DNA from: Fragum whitleyi
Taxonomy: Eukaryota > Mollusca > Bivalvia > Cardiida > Cardiidae
Direction of reading: 5' to 3'
Length of the DNA stretch: 64,000 bases
NCBI GenBank assembly: GCA_948146395.1
Contig: OX411543.1
Location: forward strand, 69,823,474 to 69,887,473
A model generated the notes under the pieces. The model saw nothing but the letters and a program-made list of their open reading frames with translations. It did not search any database and was not told the origin of the DNA. A program made the translations under genes and the position numbers. This document shows positions 38,816-51,303 of this stretch, one piece after another (the stretch's first letter is position 1; each line of letters begins with the position of its first letter).

Positions 38816-40758
38816 AAGTGTATTTCGACATGACTCTTTTCGGAGACAAACAGAAAAAGTCTGTTTATTTTATTAGACGGAGGAAAACAAATACATGTAT
38901 TACTAATTTCGTCCAAATTGTGACGAAATAATCGACATTATATGAACTCACCTGATTTTCACTCAAAAATAGAAAAACACTCATTGACATTTGATAAACA
39001 CACTCGTTATTTCAATATTTCGTCAAAAATTGCCTTTTTTCCAAAAAGAAAATAAATAAATAAATAAATAAAATCTTAACTACACTACATATATTTCTTG
39101 AAAAAGGCATTTTTTGCCGAAATATTGAAATAACGAGTATGTTTATTCGGAATAATTAATTGATATTGCACACTCATTGAATTTCACTCGAAAATCATTC
39201 ATCCTGTCAAATTTTACGACGTTCGAAACGGTACCCCTTTCAGGCTGTATGTGGGAGTCTCTCGACCTTTTATCGTGTAAATATAAGAACGTGTTTAGTG
39301 ACGTTTCTGTTAAAATTAACAATTTTTGGTAGATAATAGAGAAATAACGGTGTTATTTTTTACTTGGTAGTCTCACTGCCGATCCATTGAAACTACAGCA
39401 TAAATATCAAACACTGCTTTTATTCGTTTATTTCTATTTGATGTTATCTAAGCTGGACCAATTTTATACCTGACGCCATAACGCTGTCTTGTGATCACGC
39501 TGTCAAAATGGAGCGCTGTAAGAGAATTTATCATGTACTTTTAAATGTGCGTCTCATGTTTGCATCGAAGAAACAGAGTAAATATTTGTTTTTTCGTGTA
39601 AGTTTTTAAGTTGGACAAATCATTCTTTTTCTTAACAACAAAATCTCTTTTTCACTCGTGGCTTCGCCAATGAAAGATGAATTATATATATCTTACACCG
39701 AAGTAAATAAATATCCTTCTATTTTTTCGCCAGGTAATTTGAAAATATACATAATCAAAAAAGTTTTGCATCCGTTGTTTATCTCGCTAGACATTTTGTT
39801 TGAAAAAAAATGATAAATTCGGAGAGGATAAAACCAAGTTTATACGCATGCCTTCATGAAGTCCTGAAGCGCACTAAAACACCAATTACTTGTCCACAGC
39901 ACCACGAAGGAATCTGCATTCATCGGACTAGCAGACCCTTCTTCATGACCTTAAATTCAATTCGTCATACCAAATTGTAATGATTTTTAGAAATTCGTAG
40001 GTTTTGTGTCGTTTTCAGCCTTTTTCAGACTTTAAGCCGGTTGATTTGTCGAATTTGCTTGGAACGGTGGCTTTTCTGTTGGCCTAGCAATTGCTGCATT
40101 TTCAAATTTTGCGTGGAGCAGTTGTTCGACTTCTTATTTGTCGAATCAAGACTGTTTCTTTTTTATCGTTTTATACGTACTCCTTGATGAACTTCTTGAT
40201 GGTTCCTATTACAGACACTACTTGTTTGATCAAACTAATTGACGGGACGGATGTTTATTGTGAAATCGCACCCGATTCTCTTACTGGTCTCTTTAAAGAT
40301 CTTGTCCGCCCTAAGAGGACAAGTAATCTTTTATTTCTCAATAATTGTGATATTGGCACCAGATTCAATTTATTCAAAGTACATGTAATACGAACCAATG
40401 CAATACTCCTTAGTTGCCTTATTAAGCTTTTGACAAAGTTGACTTTAATGGAGTCCATGGCATATAATTATGGGATGGGGTATCATTGAGGGTTTTTGTA
40501 CTTATCTTTCTATCTTCAGATACCATTTACTTCATTAAAAGGTCACAAATTAAAAATTCATGAATATTGTGTGAAAAAGCTTCTTAGCCATTTACTACAA
40601 AACAATTTTATATAACGGGTACATCACTTTTTGATAATGAATAAAACTTCCCTATCGGGGTTCTATACCCTTCAATTTTGTTCCGCAACAATATTGCGAT
40701 ACGGTTAAAAAATTAATTTGCAAAGGAACAAAAACTATTTTGAAATTACTATTTATAG
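38816..40758. other. No established gene
   Basis: Includes the inverted repeat above. The longest plus-strand open frame of the window (40091-40489, 132 codons) overlaps an open minus-strand frame and has no domain, splice context or repeat identity I can name. Confidence 0.4.
38994..39145. repeat. Inverted repeat with about 45-bp arms
   Basis: CTCGTTATTTCAATATTTCG (39003) pairs with CGAAATATTGAAATAACGAG (39119). The loop contains an (AAAT)n run. Probably a MITE. Confidence 0.8.
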
Positions 40759-40877
40759 GTTACTTCAAGGGTTGTATGGCTGGTACGGCTGTTTGGGATT
40801 CGTACCAGGGTCTCGGCTTAATCGAGTATCCAGATGTGTGGAACTGTGTACATGTGAAAGACGTGTCAAGCATTTTG
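40759..40877 (+). CDS. Orphan exon-like segment, unidentified
   Basis: A 119-bp segment lies between an ATTTATAG acceptor and a consensus GTAAGT donor. Two frames are open through it: YFKGCMAGTAVWDSYQGLGLIEYPDVWNC..., and one reading LLQGLYGWYGCLGFVPGSRL...CVELCTCER. Both hold several cysteines and tryptophans, unlike the surrounding AT-rich DNA. I recognise no family and cannot connect it to other exons. Confidence 0.3.
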
Positions 40878-40921
40878 GTAAGTGGTGAAATATCAATACT
40901 TGTATAACCTCATGTCGAGGG

Positions 40922-40983
40922 TCAGCGCAACACTATTGTAAGTGCCTATTAGTATATAGGCACTTACAATAGTGTTGCGCTGA
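40922..40983. repeat. Perfect 27-bp inverted repeat
   Basis: TCAGCGCAACACTATTGTAA (continuing to 40948) is perfectly inverted at 40957-40983 with an 8-bp loop. A shorter relative, GTAAGTGTCTATATTGCGAT followed by AGGCACTTAC, is at about 31972. Confidence 0.9.
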
Positions 40984-40999
40984 TACCTTGATATGTTTC

Positions 41000-41790
41000 A
41001 AGAGACTAAAGTGTCCAATCTGTCAACATAAAAAAATGCCATATGAAGAAAGCAAAATTATTGACTCCGGTCAGTCAGGATGTGTTTCCAATATCCATTT
41101 CATATCTTTATGTGTTAATTTTCAAAATACTACCTCGGGCATACAGGTCCGAATTTAACTTCCTGTCGCCATATAGACTATTATGATATTGTTATTTATG
41201 GTGGTAGAGGGTAAAATTCGGACCCCTTCGATCTCGGGTTGACCTCGTATTGGGTAATGCTGTTGTGTGTGTGTTGGGGGGGCTGTTTTAATTTGGAATT
41301 TATAGAACGTCAAGCTTTGCGTTAAGGGTGCAAAATTGCAAAAAATACACTTGCTTAGCGGGTATCAAATTTTAAAGCGTTTTGCGGGTGGTCATATTGA
41401 ATACAGGATAGATTAACAAGAAAACAAAGTTTGTTTTAGCAAATGAAGAATAGCCATGGGAAGTCATCGATCCAAAACTAATATTTGTATAAGTATTGGT
41501 TAGTTCCCTTTTTATTTTGTTTTAATTTTTCATGCTCGAGATCGTGACTGCTAATTTCATAGACTAGAAAAGCAAAAACATGTACGTCTAGGCTATAGCC
41601 AAGCGAGTTGAAGTGATTGATCAAAGATTAATTCTACATTGAAATTAATAGGAGGTAATGGTTTCTCGAACCTCACTCTTGCTTGCATATCTATATAGAT
41701 GTATTTTCAAAACTGAGCTCGGACGTAGGCGCCGAGTCCATTAAAATAGGTATATCAGGTATATTTAAAAAGCATACGATAGGCTTGATT
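41000..41790. other. Nothing recognised
   Basis: AT-rich with a GTGTGTGTTGGGGGG tract near 41264; no supportable gene. Confidence 0.45.
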
Positions 41791-41797
41791 GGTTGAA

Positions 41798-42060
41798 TGG
41801 AGTTTAACGCCGCTTTCAATTTTTCAGTTGTATCGCGGCGGCTGGAGCACCTATCAATGGGTTCCTGATGTTTCTCTCACCAGTACAACCATCACATCCT
41901 TTCCTAGCCTCCGGCTGCTATCTCACATAGATCTACGATTATGAACCCATTGATGAGAGACAAATAGCCGGAAAGAATGAGTGCCGCCGTCGGAGATAGA
42001 ACCAGGGATCTCTAGATTTAAAGTCCAACGCGCTACCAACTGCGCTATGACAGCGGCGCA
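41798..42060 (-). mobile_element. SINE family S, copy 6
   Basis: Full length in reverse: tail GTTTAACGCCGC at left, body CCTTTCCTAGCCTCCGGCTGC, head CGCGCTACCAACTGCGCTATG at right. Confidence 0.9.
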
Positions 42061-42288
42061 TATGGAAGGATTTGAACGTAATCCATTGACTTTAATTATG
42101 AAAGTACATGTATGAGTAGACCTTACGATTTAAGACGAGCAATAACCGTCGTTTTAAAAGTGAATTGTAACTTTAATTAATGAAAAAATGGCACGGATAT
42201 CTGACTGTAAGAAGTAGATTTTACGGCTAAATTTCCCATAGTTTTCCAAATAATTGACCAAATAAACAAAGGCATACCGTGTGTGTTA

Positions 42289-42510
42289 TGCCGCCGTCAC
42301 AGCGCAGTTAGTAGCGAACCGGACTGTCATACTATAGGTCCCGGGTTTGATCCCCGACGGCGGCACTCATTCTTTCCTAGTAATTGTATACTATCAATGG
42401 GCTGATAATCGAAGACCTATGTGGGATGTCAGCTGGAGGCTAGGAAAGGATGTGATGGTAGTGCTGGTGTGAGAAATACAAGGAATCCATTAATAGGTGC
42501 CCCAGGTTTA
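42289..42510 (+). mobile_element. SINE family S, copy 7
   Basis: Head CACAGCGCAGTTAGTAGCG and GGGTTTGATCCCC, body GGCTAGGAAAGGATGTGATG, truncated after GGTGCCCCAG. It sits 230 bp from, and in opposite orientation to, copy 6. Confidence 0.9.
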
Positions 42511-42579
42511 TTGGAACATCTGCTTTAAAAAAGTCTAGAAGATGCTGTTTTGCTGTTGTTATAGCTGTTGTTGTTTTCT

Positions 42580-42607
42580 TTCTTTTTTTTTTTTTTTTTT
42601 TTTTTTT
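42580..42607. repeat. T homopolymer tract
   Basis: About 27 T with one C near its start. Confidence 0.9.
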
Positions 42608-42618
42608 GATTGATTATA

Positions 42619-43811
42619 AGAGAATATATGTTTTGCTTTCTCTTTTGTGGCTCGTGAAAATGTTCGTTTTTTAATTACATATTACATTTTATTATTTTTT
42701 TTTTTTATCTACGACATATGTATGATTATACATATAAAAAGTCTTGAAGAATCAAATCCATTGAATTTAAAGTTATGGCACAAAACTAAATATTCTGCAT
42801 TGAAACACTTTATTTAATATATAGATCTAGTCTTTTTTTTAAGTTAAGAATTGTACCGTTCATATCCCCCTCCCAAAATAATTTAGGAAAAACAGTAAAA
42901 GCTATTCGTTTTCTGAAAATTTGCACAAAAAGTGGGTGGGGTAAGATACTTTGATCCAACGCTGTCAAGAACATATAGATGAAAGTTTTATTTTCATATG
43001 AAATTGAATGGTGTGTTTGGGTTCTGTGATTTCACTTATACTGCTGATGTTATAGGTGAATCTTTTTTATTATTATTATTATAAATGGCGCTTAAGGTAG
43101 ATCTATAAATCAAAGTCTGACCTCTTTCGCGTGCATTTATCCGTTTGGTTAAAATTTACTTTTGGCATTCATTACTCGTATAATTAGACATATTTTTTCA
43201 AATAACTCGGCAGATTTCTTTTTCATTATAATCTGGTTTGTCTATGATAAATGGTTTTAGATATGTGAATACAAGGTTATCGATACTTGAAGGTCTTAGG
43301 TCAAACATAGCCTAAGCTTGAGGTAAATGTTCATGACCATTTCGTTACCAATGAAAAGTATTTATCTTTGGATATAAAAACAAATTGGCATAACCTTTCT
43401 TTAGCTTGACACAATGTCAAATGAAAAAAAATCCAAAGACTGTAGTTTAGTGTTCAAAGTCACAAAGAGGTCGAGGGTCAGATTTTTGTGTAAAATATCT
43501 ATGTGCAAGCTTCATGACTCTTTTTGAAACTATGGAATTTAAGATGACTTTGCAGTAATGTTCTCCTCTGTATAACAATAAATCTAAGAGTGTCAGCTAA
43601 GTTTAAGATCATAGGTTAAATATGGAATAAAATATGTGTGTCCACTCCATAACTCTGATGTTTATTTACATGACTTTCCACGATTTCTCGCCACTTTGAG
43701 ATAATGAATAATGTGCCAAATGTGAAGGTCAAACTAAGAGGTTAAAGATGAAACTTTTAGAAAAATATACATGAATTTGATTGTTAGAGAATATATGTTT
43801 TGCTTTCTCTT
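42619..43811. repeat. Segment bounded by 26-bp direct repeats
   Basis: AGAGAATATATGTTTTGCTT (26 bp in all) occurs at 42619-42644 and again, identical, at 43786-43811. The enclosed 1.1 kb contains diverged tandem blocks (AAGGTCAAACTAAGAGG, GGTCAAACATAGCC) reminiscent of the hairpin-ended elements but lacks their ends. Confidence 0.7.
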
Positions 43812-45229
43812 CTAGACTTTTTATATAACTATGATATTTATAAAGGAATAGAAGTATAAAATAATGATAAATTGCTTAATGATTTATATCTTTTAATCAT
43901 TTTACAAACAAAGATTATTTTGATTCATGTGCAGAATATGCAATTGCTACCATTGTTTATCGTTATGTTACAACGCTCGAGGTTAAACTATAAACATGAA
44001 TTAAAATTGCATTTTCAGAATGAAACAAAACTTTTATAATGAATTATTATAATTCGCTTGACATTTCTTAGATTATATATATCCAGTCCGGGGCCCGAGT
44101 ATGGCATTAAAGGGGTTATTAGCTGATTTTAGGGTTATTGATTTGTCATCATCCCTTTTCCCCTGAAAGTTGTTATATTGAGAAAACAGCGTGAGATATC
44201 TGATATGCTTTCATCACTCGATTATTGACTTATCGACGTTTTGATGAGCCTTTTGAAATATTAGACCAACTATCCTTGAACCAATAACCGCATGCAGACG
44301 ACAGTTTTCGGGGAGAAATTATCAGAATCGAAGAAATGGTTTGCTTGAGTCGTATTACAATTCTTGATTGTTACTTGCAAAAGGTTCCGAGTTCGATTCC
44401 CGAGAGCGGTTACCGATCTTGGTTCCTTCATTGACTCACAGATTCCGCGCATGTACAAGTGAAATTTCCAGGAAGCAGAATCAAGAGGGATAAATTTGGG
44501 TTGTTAGTATTTGTTTCCCTATCGATGTTGGATAAAAAGGTTTAACTCAAACTTGCAATGTCTTTAAAGAATTAAGATATATTGCTCGATTCTAGAATTG
44601 TACCAGATAATTCTAGATTTTGGGGAAAAGGTAGGAATTCCTACTTTGCGCAGGAAAATTCCAGAATCGTCCGATTTTTAATTTGCGTCGAATATATAAA
44701 CTATAGCTGCTTTACCTAAAATACATTATTTATGAAATAATTTCATTTTTGCGTTGATGTTTCGGTGAATAAAGTCTGATGGAGGGGGAGTTATATGCCA
44801 AAGGTAAAATCCGAGGGCGGAACCCAAGGATTTTGCTTTGCATATAACTCCTCCCCCATAAAGTTCTATGTAATTTCCTCATATTTCATATAAGCGTATT
44901 ACGCCATCTTGTTATACATTGTAATTATCCGTTACTCGGGCTCCGATCAACCATGTCAAACTGTTTGGTATTCTGAAATGAATTTCGGTGGTTAACAGAG
45001 AAAAAAAGGTAGTTTATCGCTTGATGATCTCGCTACCAAACCAGACAAATTACCAAAAAAAAGTTTACAACGCTTCCATTAATTTAAAATCCTTTAATTC
45101 ACGTTATCAAAGCGGGACCAAATACACTATCGACATAATGCAGTCGAATAGCAAAAAACGTGTAAAAGTATGCGCTTTGACAAAATTTGGGCCATAATCT
45201 TCACATTTCGTATCATTTTTATCTTACAG
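43812..45229. other. No established gene
   Basis: AT-rich. There is a B-box-like TTCGATTCCC near 44393 and an inverted repeat at 44774-44860 (GGGGGAGTTATATGC against GCATATAACTCCTCCCCC) that is probably MITE-derived. Confidence 0.45.
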
Positions 45230-45444
45230 AAATAGAATAATCGTTTGTTGTTCGTGTAAGATATATATGTTCGATAAATATTTCATTCCGCGAGCAAAAC
45301 TTAAACAATAAAAGAAATGCTATTTTAACGAGTGACCTAGCTACGAGTGAAAAAATCTTGTAGCTAAGCCATTCGTAAAAGTATAGCTTGTTGTTCTCAC
45401 AATGAAAGATTAACCGATCTTGCACTGAAACAAACAATTATCCT
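45230..45444. mobile_element. Palindromic MITE family Q, copy 2
   Basis: Left end ATAATCGTTTGTTGTTCGTG and right end CACTGAAACAAACAATTAT match copy 1 at 29273. The arms are more diverged. Confidence 0.7.
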
Positions 45445-46507
45445 ATATATATATTTGACTTTTAGACAAAATAAGGGTGAAATCCATCTTATCTCGTCAA
45501 TCATCCGTTAATAGATTTCTTATGAATTAATAGATTGGAGAAAATCAGATATCTTAACACCTAGTAAAACTATCTTGCTACAATTATGAATAGCAAAACA
45601 TTATCAATTACAAATATTAGTATGCGAGCAAATGATGATAATACAATGTAACACATAGATAAACAATCGTTTTAAAAAGGTTGGATGTTTATACTCAAAG
45701 GAATATTTTAGGGACTATTGGGCTTATTTCGAATTTTTGTTGTTGTTTTTTCACTCAGTATGAATAAAATATACTAGCCATAATGGATAACATACGTGTG
45801 AAAGAAGAGGATGCTAAAGTTAAACAGGCTACTTACATTGATTCATTGTACGGAAGATTCGTTAACATTAAGGTATTTATAACATTTTAAAACTAAGTGT
45901 AGATTGTTGTCTCTTTCGACACTATTTAAAGCATTTTAACAGGCATCAAATCATTTGAAGAGTATATATTTTATATCAATTTAGATGCATTTTTTTACGG
46001 TTAGAAAATCGCGAAATTGGCACTCAGTCCCTTATAAGCAATTTAAAATCATTCACTCTACTCTCTATGTATGCATTTCAAACTCTCACTAAATCCATTC
46101 AGAAACGTCCGGAATTTATTCGAAATTGTTCGGGAATCGTTCACAATGCTTCAAAACTCCATTGTAATCGGAAAAAAAATCGTTGTATTTATTAGATAGA
46201 GATCATTGATGATTTGAAAACGTCCTCGACATACACAAATATTTTTATAAAATAATACGTATACGCCACGTTTTTTTCAATGGCAAAAATATCGACAATT
46301 TCGTCCAAGTTGGACTATATTATCGATATTGTACCAGCTTCCTTAAATTTCATTCATTTGAAACTCACTCCACTCAAACACACAATAAATTTCCTTCTAA
46401 ACCATTCTAAAACCATTCCCCTTGTGAATTTCACGATGTTGTTATCTTAAATAACAAAATAATATGCTTCTGTCTACCCAGCGTCACTGCGATTATGAAG
46501 ACTAGCC
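45445..46507. other. No established gene
   Basis: Contains a weak coding-like segment around 45784-45872 and old dispersed-repeat material around 46040-46440 (reverse relative of 8830-8950). Confidence 0.4.
45805..45872 (+). CDS. Possible short coding segment, unidentified
   Basis: An open frame begins nearby at 45784 (ATG) and reads MDNIRVKEEDAKVKQATYID..., ending at a weak donor (AAG/GTATTT). A following segment at 46880, after TTTTTTAAG, could continue as ASTEKYSKNYK in phase 0. Composition is protein-like, but splice sites are weak and no family is recognised. Confidence 0.15.
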
Positions 46508-46633
46508 CTGCGTTCAGGATCACAAAACGGTGCAAACAGATTTCCAATTTTCCCCCTTTTTGCACACAGACTTGCGTGCAAATCGGGGTATAACTGGAAA
46601 ACTGTTTGCACCGTTTTGTGATCCTGAACGCAG
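46508..46633. mobile_element. MITE family C, copy 2 (intact palindrome)
   Basis: CTGCGTTCAGGATCACAAAA with CGGTGCAAACAG is almost perfectly inverted at the right end (CTGTTTGCACCGTTTTGTGA...). It is the reference copy for the split one at 8977. Confidence 0.92.
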
Positions 46634-47270
46634 TGCTGAGATAGAAAACCGCTACCAAGTATCGAACGTATTGTATTATTGAAATTTATTCAATTTTTTC
46701 ACGCGTTGAATTAGGCGTGCTCTCTTATTTTATGATAAATAATACAGGTGAGCTTTAAGTTGCGCTTTTACTTTTTGCTGTGGTACATCCAGAGAGGATA
46801 GGTTCAGACCCTCCCCCTCTTTATGCCATTGTCAATGGGATATAAAATCAAATTGAAAACGAACATCTGTTTTTTAAGGCGTCGACAGAAAAGTATTCCA
46901 AGAACTACAAAGTAAAGCTCACAAGGATTCTCTTCTAAGGTTACGGATCACAAGCTAAAAGTATGGCCTATTTTTTACAAATATTGAGATAGTCAATGGA
47001 TTAGCTACTCAACGAGTTGGGTGGATATGTACCTTTGGAGACCAACCCAAGAAAAGAATCGAAGATTGCTTAAGTCAATCTTCAATTCATTTCTGGTGTT
47101 AATAGTGCTATGGACTAACTTCAGATAGTTTTGAGAGTCTTGGCTACTTATTTGTGAGCCTCGGACTTACTAAACCTGCGTCCCTGAAAACCATAACGGA
47201 ATTTGAACGTTAAAACCCTTTTTACAGAAATCCTGGATCCGTCATTGGTTTTTGCATGTACAGTTATTTA
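46634..47270. other. No established gene
   Basis: Moderate GC, no domain or repeat recognised. One possible 3' splice site precedes GCGTCGACAGAAAAG at 46880. Confidence 0.4.
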
Positions 47271-48099
47271 GCCCCCCCCCCCCCCCCCCTGAGCACAAAG
47301 TGCTCAAGGGAGCTATTGTGATCTATCATTTGTGCTCAAGGGAGCTATTGTGATCTATCAATGTCCGGCGTCCGTCTGTCCGTCACGGCGTCAACAATTT
47401 CTTTAAACGACACCACCTCCTTAACTTCAGAGTCAAAATCAACCAAACTTGGCAGAAATATTCTTTGGTGGTCCCTTGTAAAAATAGCTCAAATGAAAAG
47501 GATCCGTGCCATTTCACGGGAAAAGGGGACTTAATGACATTTTTTTTTACACTCTAGAAGCCAAAAATATTATTCAATCAACATGAAACTTGGTCAGAAT
47601 GTTTGTCAGGTCATGAGGATGAACTTTTTTGAAAAAAGGAAGGATTCGTGCCATATTACGGGAAAAAGGGGACTTATGACAATTTTTTTTGTTTACACTC
47701 TAGAAGCCACAAATATGGTCCAATCATTATGAGGATGAACTCTTTTGAAAATGGGAAGTATCTGTGCCATATTACGAGAAAAGGGGGCCTTAATGACAAT
47801 TTTCTTGTAAGTGCTCCAATCGCCACAAATATGGTCCAATCTTCATGAAACTTGGTAAAAATGTTTGCCAGGTCACAAGAATGAACTCTGTTGAAAATGG
47901 GAAGGATTCATACCATATCACAGGAAAAGGAGTCTCAATGATAATTAACTTGAAATAACTCGAATGGCCACAAATATGGCCCTATTTTTGTGAAACTTGG
48001 TTTTATTCAGAATGACATCTGCCTTTTTAATTGATGTGATGTCCCAGTGATCAAAGAGACTCAGGTGAGCGATCTAGGACCATCATGGTCCTCTTGTTA
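47271..48099 (-). mobile_element. Hairpin-ended tandem-core element E3 (reverse)
   Basis: After an 18-bp C run, the terminal hairpin GAGCACAAAGTGCTC and GGGAGCTATTGTGATC begin (a 32-bp piece is duplicated at once), then GTCCGTCTGTCCGTC, about five units of roughly 120-150 bp (GGGAAAAGGGGACTTAATGA, GCCACAAATATGG), and the far end with CTAGGACCATCATGGTCC and TCTTGTTA. Confidence 0.85.
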
Positions 48100-48696
48100 T
48101 GCGTATACGACTGAACGTGCACGTTGGATCCTTACGGTATGCCTTAACAACACGGATGTTCGAGCTATTGTGGGTTTAGGACAACAAAATAAGGGTGAAA
48201 ACCCCAATCTTATCCATCTCTATGGCGCCTTCATCTTGAACTATGCTTCACTTTGAAACGCGGGAATCCAGTGCGAGTGTATTGTTTCTAGAACGCAGGG
48301 TAGCCGAACGGTTTCACTCTACATACCTTCATGGAAAAGGTGTTAACTTGCGCACGTGCATATTCAATTTCTATTTTATCTGTAAAAAGAAAGGAGGTAG
48401 AATGTAATAATGCGGGAAAACTGTGCTAACTGTATGATTTATGTAGATATTTACCCCATGTGTGTCACGATATCAAAAATTAATTACCCCCCTGTATCGA
48501 TTTTAATGACTGACTTATCTCCTATCATTCTCATGATAATCATGTTTATCAATGTATCGATCTTAACTTTTATAGCGATATAAGCTGACAAATGAAATGA
48601 ATAGTACATCCTTTTTTTTCTTAAGGCTTTGATTTTCAGTTTCAGTGACCTTCCAAGTAAAATTCTTCTTTTTTTTCAACACTGTAGTAATAATGT

Positions 48697-49039
48697 ACAG
48701 TAAAACTTGCTTTAAGCGACCTCTAAGGGGACCAAGAAAAAGCGGTCGCTTATGGAAATGGCCGCTTAATACAATATTTAATGATAAATAAGATGTGTTA
48801 ATTGATAATATATATATAGATTGTCACATTCTTCTTATGGAATCCTATGATGTTGAAACCCATTTAGACGATTCTAATAGGTTCTAACGTCATATATATG
48901 ATTCAATGACAAACATTTCAACTTTTAAGAATTTCCACTTTTTCAGAGATTTTGCTTACGATGAAGGGACTTTTAATGATGGTCGTTTAAAAAAGAGGTC
49001 GCTTATTGGAAGTGGCCGCTCGAGTAATATCGACTGTAT
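48697..49039. mobile_element. Pogo/Tigger-style MITE
   Basis: The left end TACAGTAAAACTTG...TTAAGCGACC and right end GGTCGCTTATTGG...CGACTGTA are inverted. GCGGTCGCTTATGGAAATGG inside matches GAGGTCGCTTATTGGAAGTGG near the right end. Assignment to the Tigger group is from end style only. Confidence 0.65.
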
Positions 49040-50887
49040 TTATTGTCTATTTTTAATGTGTTACAGCCAAACCAGCGGAACACCCTGACAAATATATGCT
49101 CTCCAAAATAAGGGTGAAAATTCATCTTTGAAGTTGACAAAAACAGATTTTCTAATTGATACTAGAAAGGTCAATGATTCGAATGTTTTGTTAACAGTCG
49201 TTGTATTTTCAAATAACATCACGCGTATTACTCGAACGCGTTTCTTCAAAAAGACGTTGACGACCAACGTCAAATCACACCTAAAGCTCCCTCCCGAAAC
49301 ATCACGTGTAATTGAATAAATTTAATAAATTGAATAATTTACTGCTCCATTTCAGAGATTGTTGATGTCAGAGAGGCATGAAACAAAACCCAAATCACAA
49401 TGTATGAATACGCGAAGCGGATTCATACCTTAGTTTGATCAGGTTTTTAGTTTTATACGAAATCAATAAGTGCTCTCTTCATCTCTTATAATTTAAAATA
49501 ATGAAACAAAAATGTAAAGATTTATCCATAATAATAAAGATTTTTAATGGGACTACTTTTGTAGTAGCTTACAAAATAGATGCAAACTCAAAATTGTTTT
49601 CATTGAGTAATTAAATCAATTTTCAGCCAATCAGAATACACGCATTTCTTTTTGGACACAACTACAGTTAAATGATCATGGTATGAACAAAATGTCATAA
49701 CATCGATGTTTTTAAAAGAAAATCAAAGCACTGAAAGTACTGATGGTGAACGAACCTGGTGGCATTCTAGAGTGATATATTGAATTCAATTAGAAAAGAG
49801 AAATTATGAATGTAAAAAAGGAGGGAGGAATTGTCTCGACAAAATTTCCGTTATTCGGAAATTTCACTGCAAATTCAAAGAAAGGGAGAGAGAAGAAAAA
49901 TCTTGTTAGAAAAATATTTGTTAGAATATGAGTTGTTACTCTGTGAAAATTTCGTTTACACATTTGAAATGGGTACATTTATTAATTAAACATAAATGGA
50001 GAAAACGATTAAATCCTATCTCAAACTGTCTTCAACCTATATCCAATGGTGTTTGTTTTTACAAAAGTATTTGTTATCATGTTTAAGCTTATTTCAAGTA
50101 ATTTTGTTGTATTTGTTTTAACTTTTTTTTTTATCTATCTTTGTTTTTTCTCAGAGGATGAAAAGGTCTTTGAGTACCAACCAAAGAAACACCAATGAAT
50201 ATCAGTCAGTCCTGAACTGTACTCATTGTTTAAAGTTATGATTTGTTAACTTATTAATAGTATTTTGAACCATAACCTGGGGGATTCATTTTTATCATAT
50301 CTGAAGCCAAAACCACTTCCGTGGTTGACACTTTTGTCGTTATTCACTTTTATAGCACTGCAGGATTTTTGCTGCTGATATTAGACTTTTCTGCTCTGAG
50401 CTAGTTTATGCTTAAACTGTAGTTAACCAATTCTTAACATATTTTGGGAAGGATGGAGCCAGTTTTCATTCATCGATTAAGATTTTTATGATTTCTGTAA
50501 AAAACGCAATGACTTTTCCAGAAAAAAATAACAACTAAACCCGCCTGTCGAATTGTAAACAAGTGCATGACGGATCTGGTCCCCCCTTGACCACGGCAAT
50601 ATCTACTCGTCAATTGGAGTGGTATCTAGGGTTGAATATTTAGCTATCATTTATTCAATTTTCAAATAAAATTTTGAATTGATATGGTTTTACAGATTGA
50701 AAAAATGCAAAGTAGAATGGCCCCAATGAAATATCTTCCGTGCCTGTCGCATTTGGTATTCGGCAATATTCGCTTCTGAGACTGACGAATACGAAACGTT
50801 TTCGCTGGGAATAAGTTCACCGAATATTCGAGTGTATCCTTACAGCCCTACTTCAGTCAACGCAATTTTACAGAAAAATCTTATAAG
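49040..50887. other. No established gene
   Basis: AT-rich; 49390-49480 resembles 15690-15760 in reverse (CGCGAAGCGGATTCATAC). An exon-like acceptor TTTTTTCTCAG at 50155 has short open frames after it but nothing recognisable. Confidence 0.4.
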
Positions 50888-51140
50888 CGCATAGCGCAGT
50901 TGGTAGCGCGCCGGACTGTCAAACTAGAGGTCCCGGGTTCGATCCCCGACGGCGGCACTCATTCTTTCCGACTATTTGCCTCTCACCAATGAGTCGGTAG
51001 TCGTAGACCGATGTGAGATAGCGGAGGCTAGGAAAGGATGTAATGGTAGTACTGGTGTGAGAAATACCAGGAATCCATTGTTAGGTGCTCCAGCCGCCGC
51101 GATATAACTGAAATAATGTTGAAAGCGGCGTAAAACCCTA
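50888..51140 (+). mobile_element. SINE family S, copy 8 (full length)
   Basis: Head AGCGCAGTTGGTAGCGCGCC (A box), GGGTTCGATCCCCG (B box), complete body and tail GAAAGCGGCGTAAAACCC, leading into a long AATC tail. Confidence 0.95.

Positions 51141-51303
<163 letters not shown>

Noticed and set aside
39509..39598. Possible first exon MERCKRIYHVLL... ending at GTAAGT
   Set aside because: It lies in MITE-like sequence resembling other parts of the window, and no following exon in phase could be found.
40091..40489. Longest plus-strand open frame of the window (132 codons)
   Set aside because: No domain, no repeat family, no splice context, and the minus strand is open over half of it; composition is enough to explain it.
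50158..50240. Possible terminal exon after TTTTTTCTCAG
   Set aside because: Two short frames are open, but neither joins in phase to a credible upstream exon.
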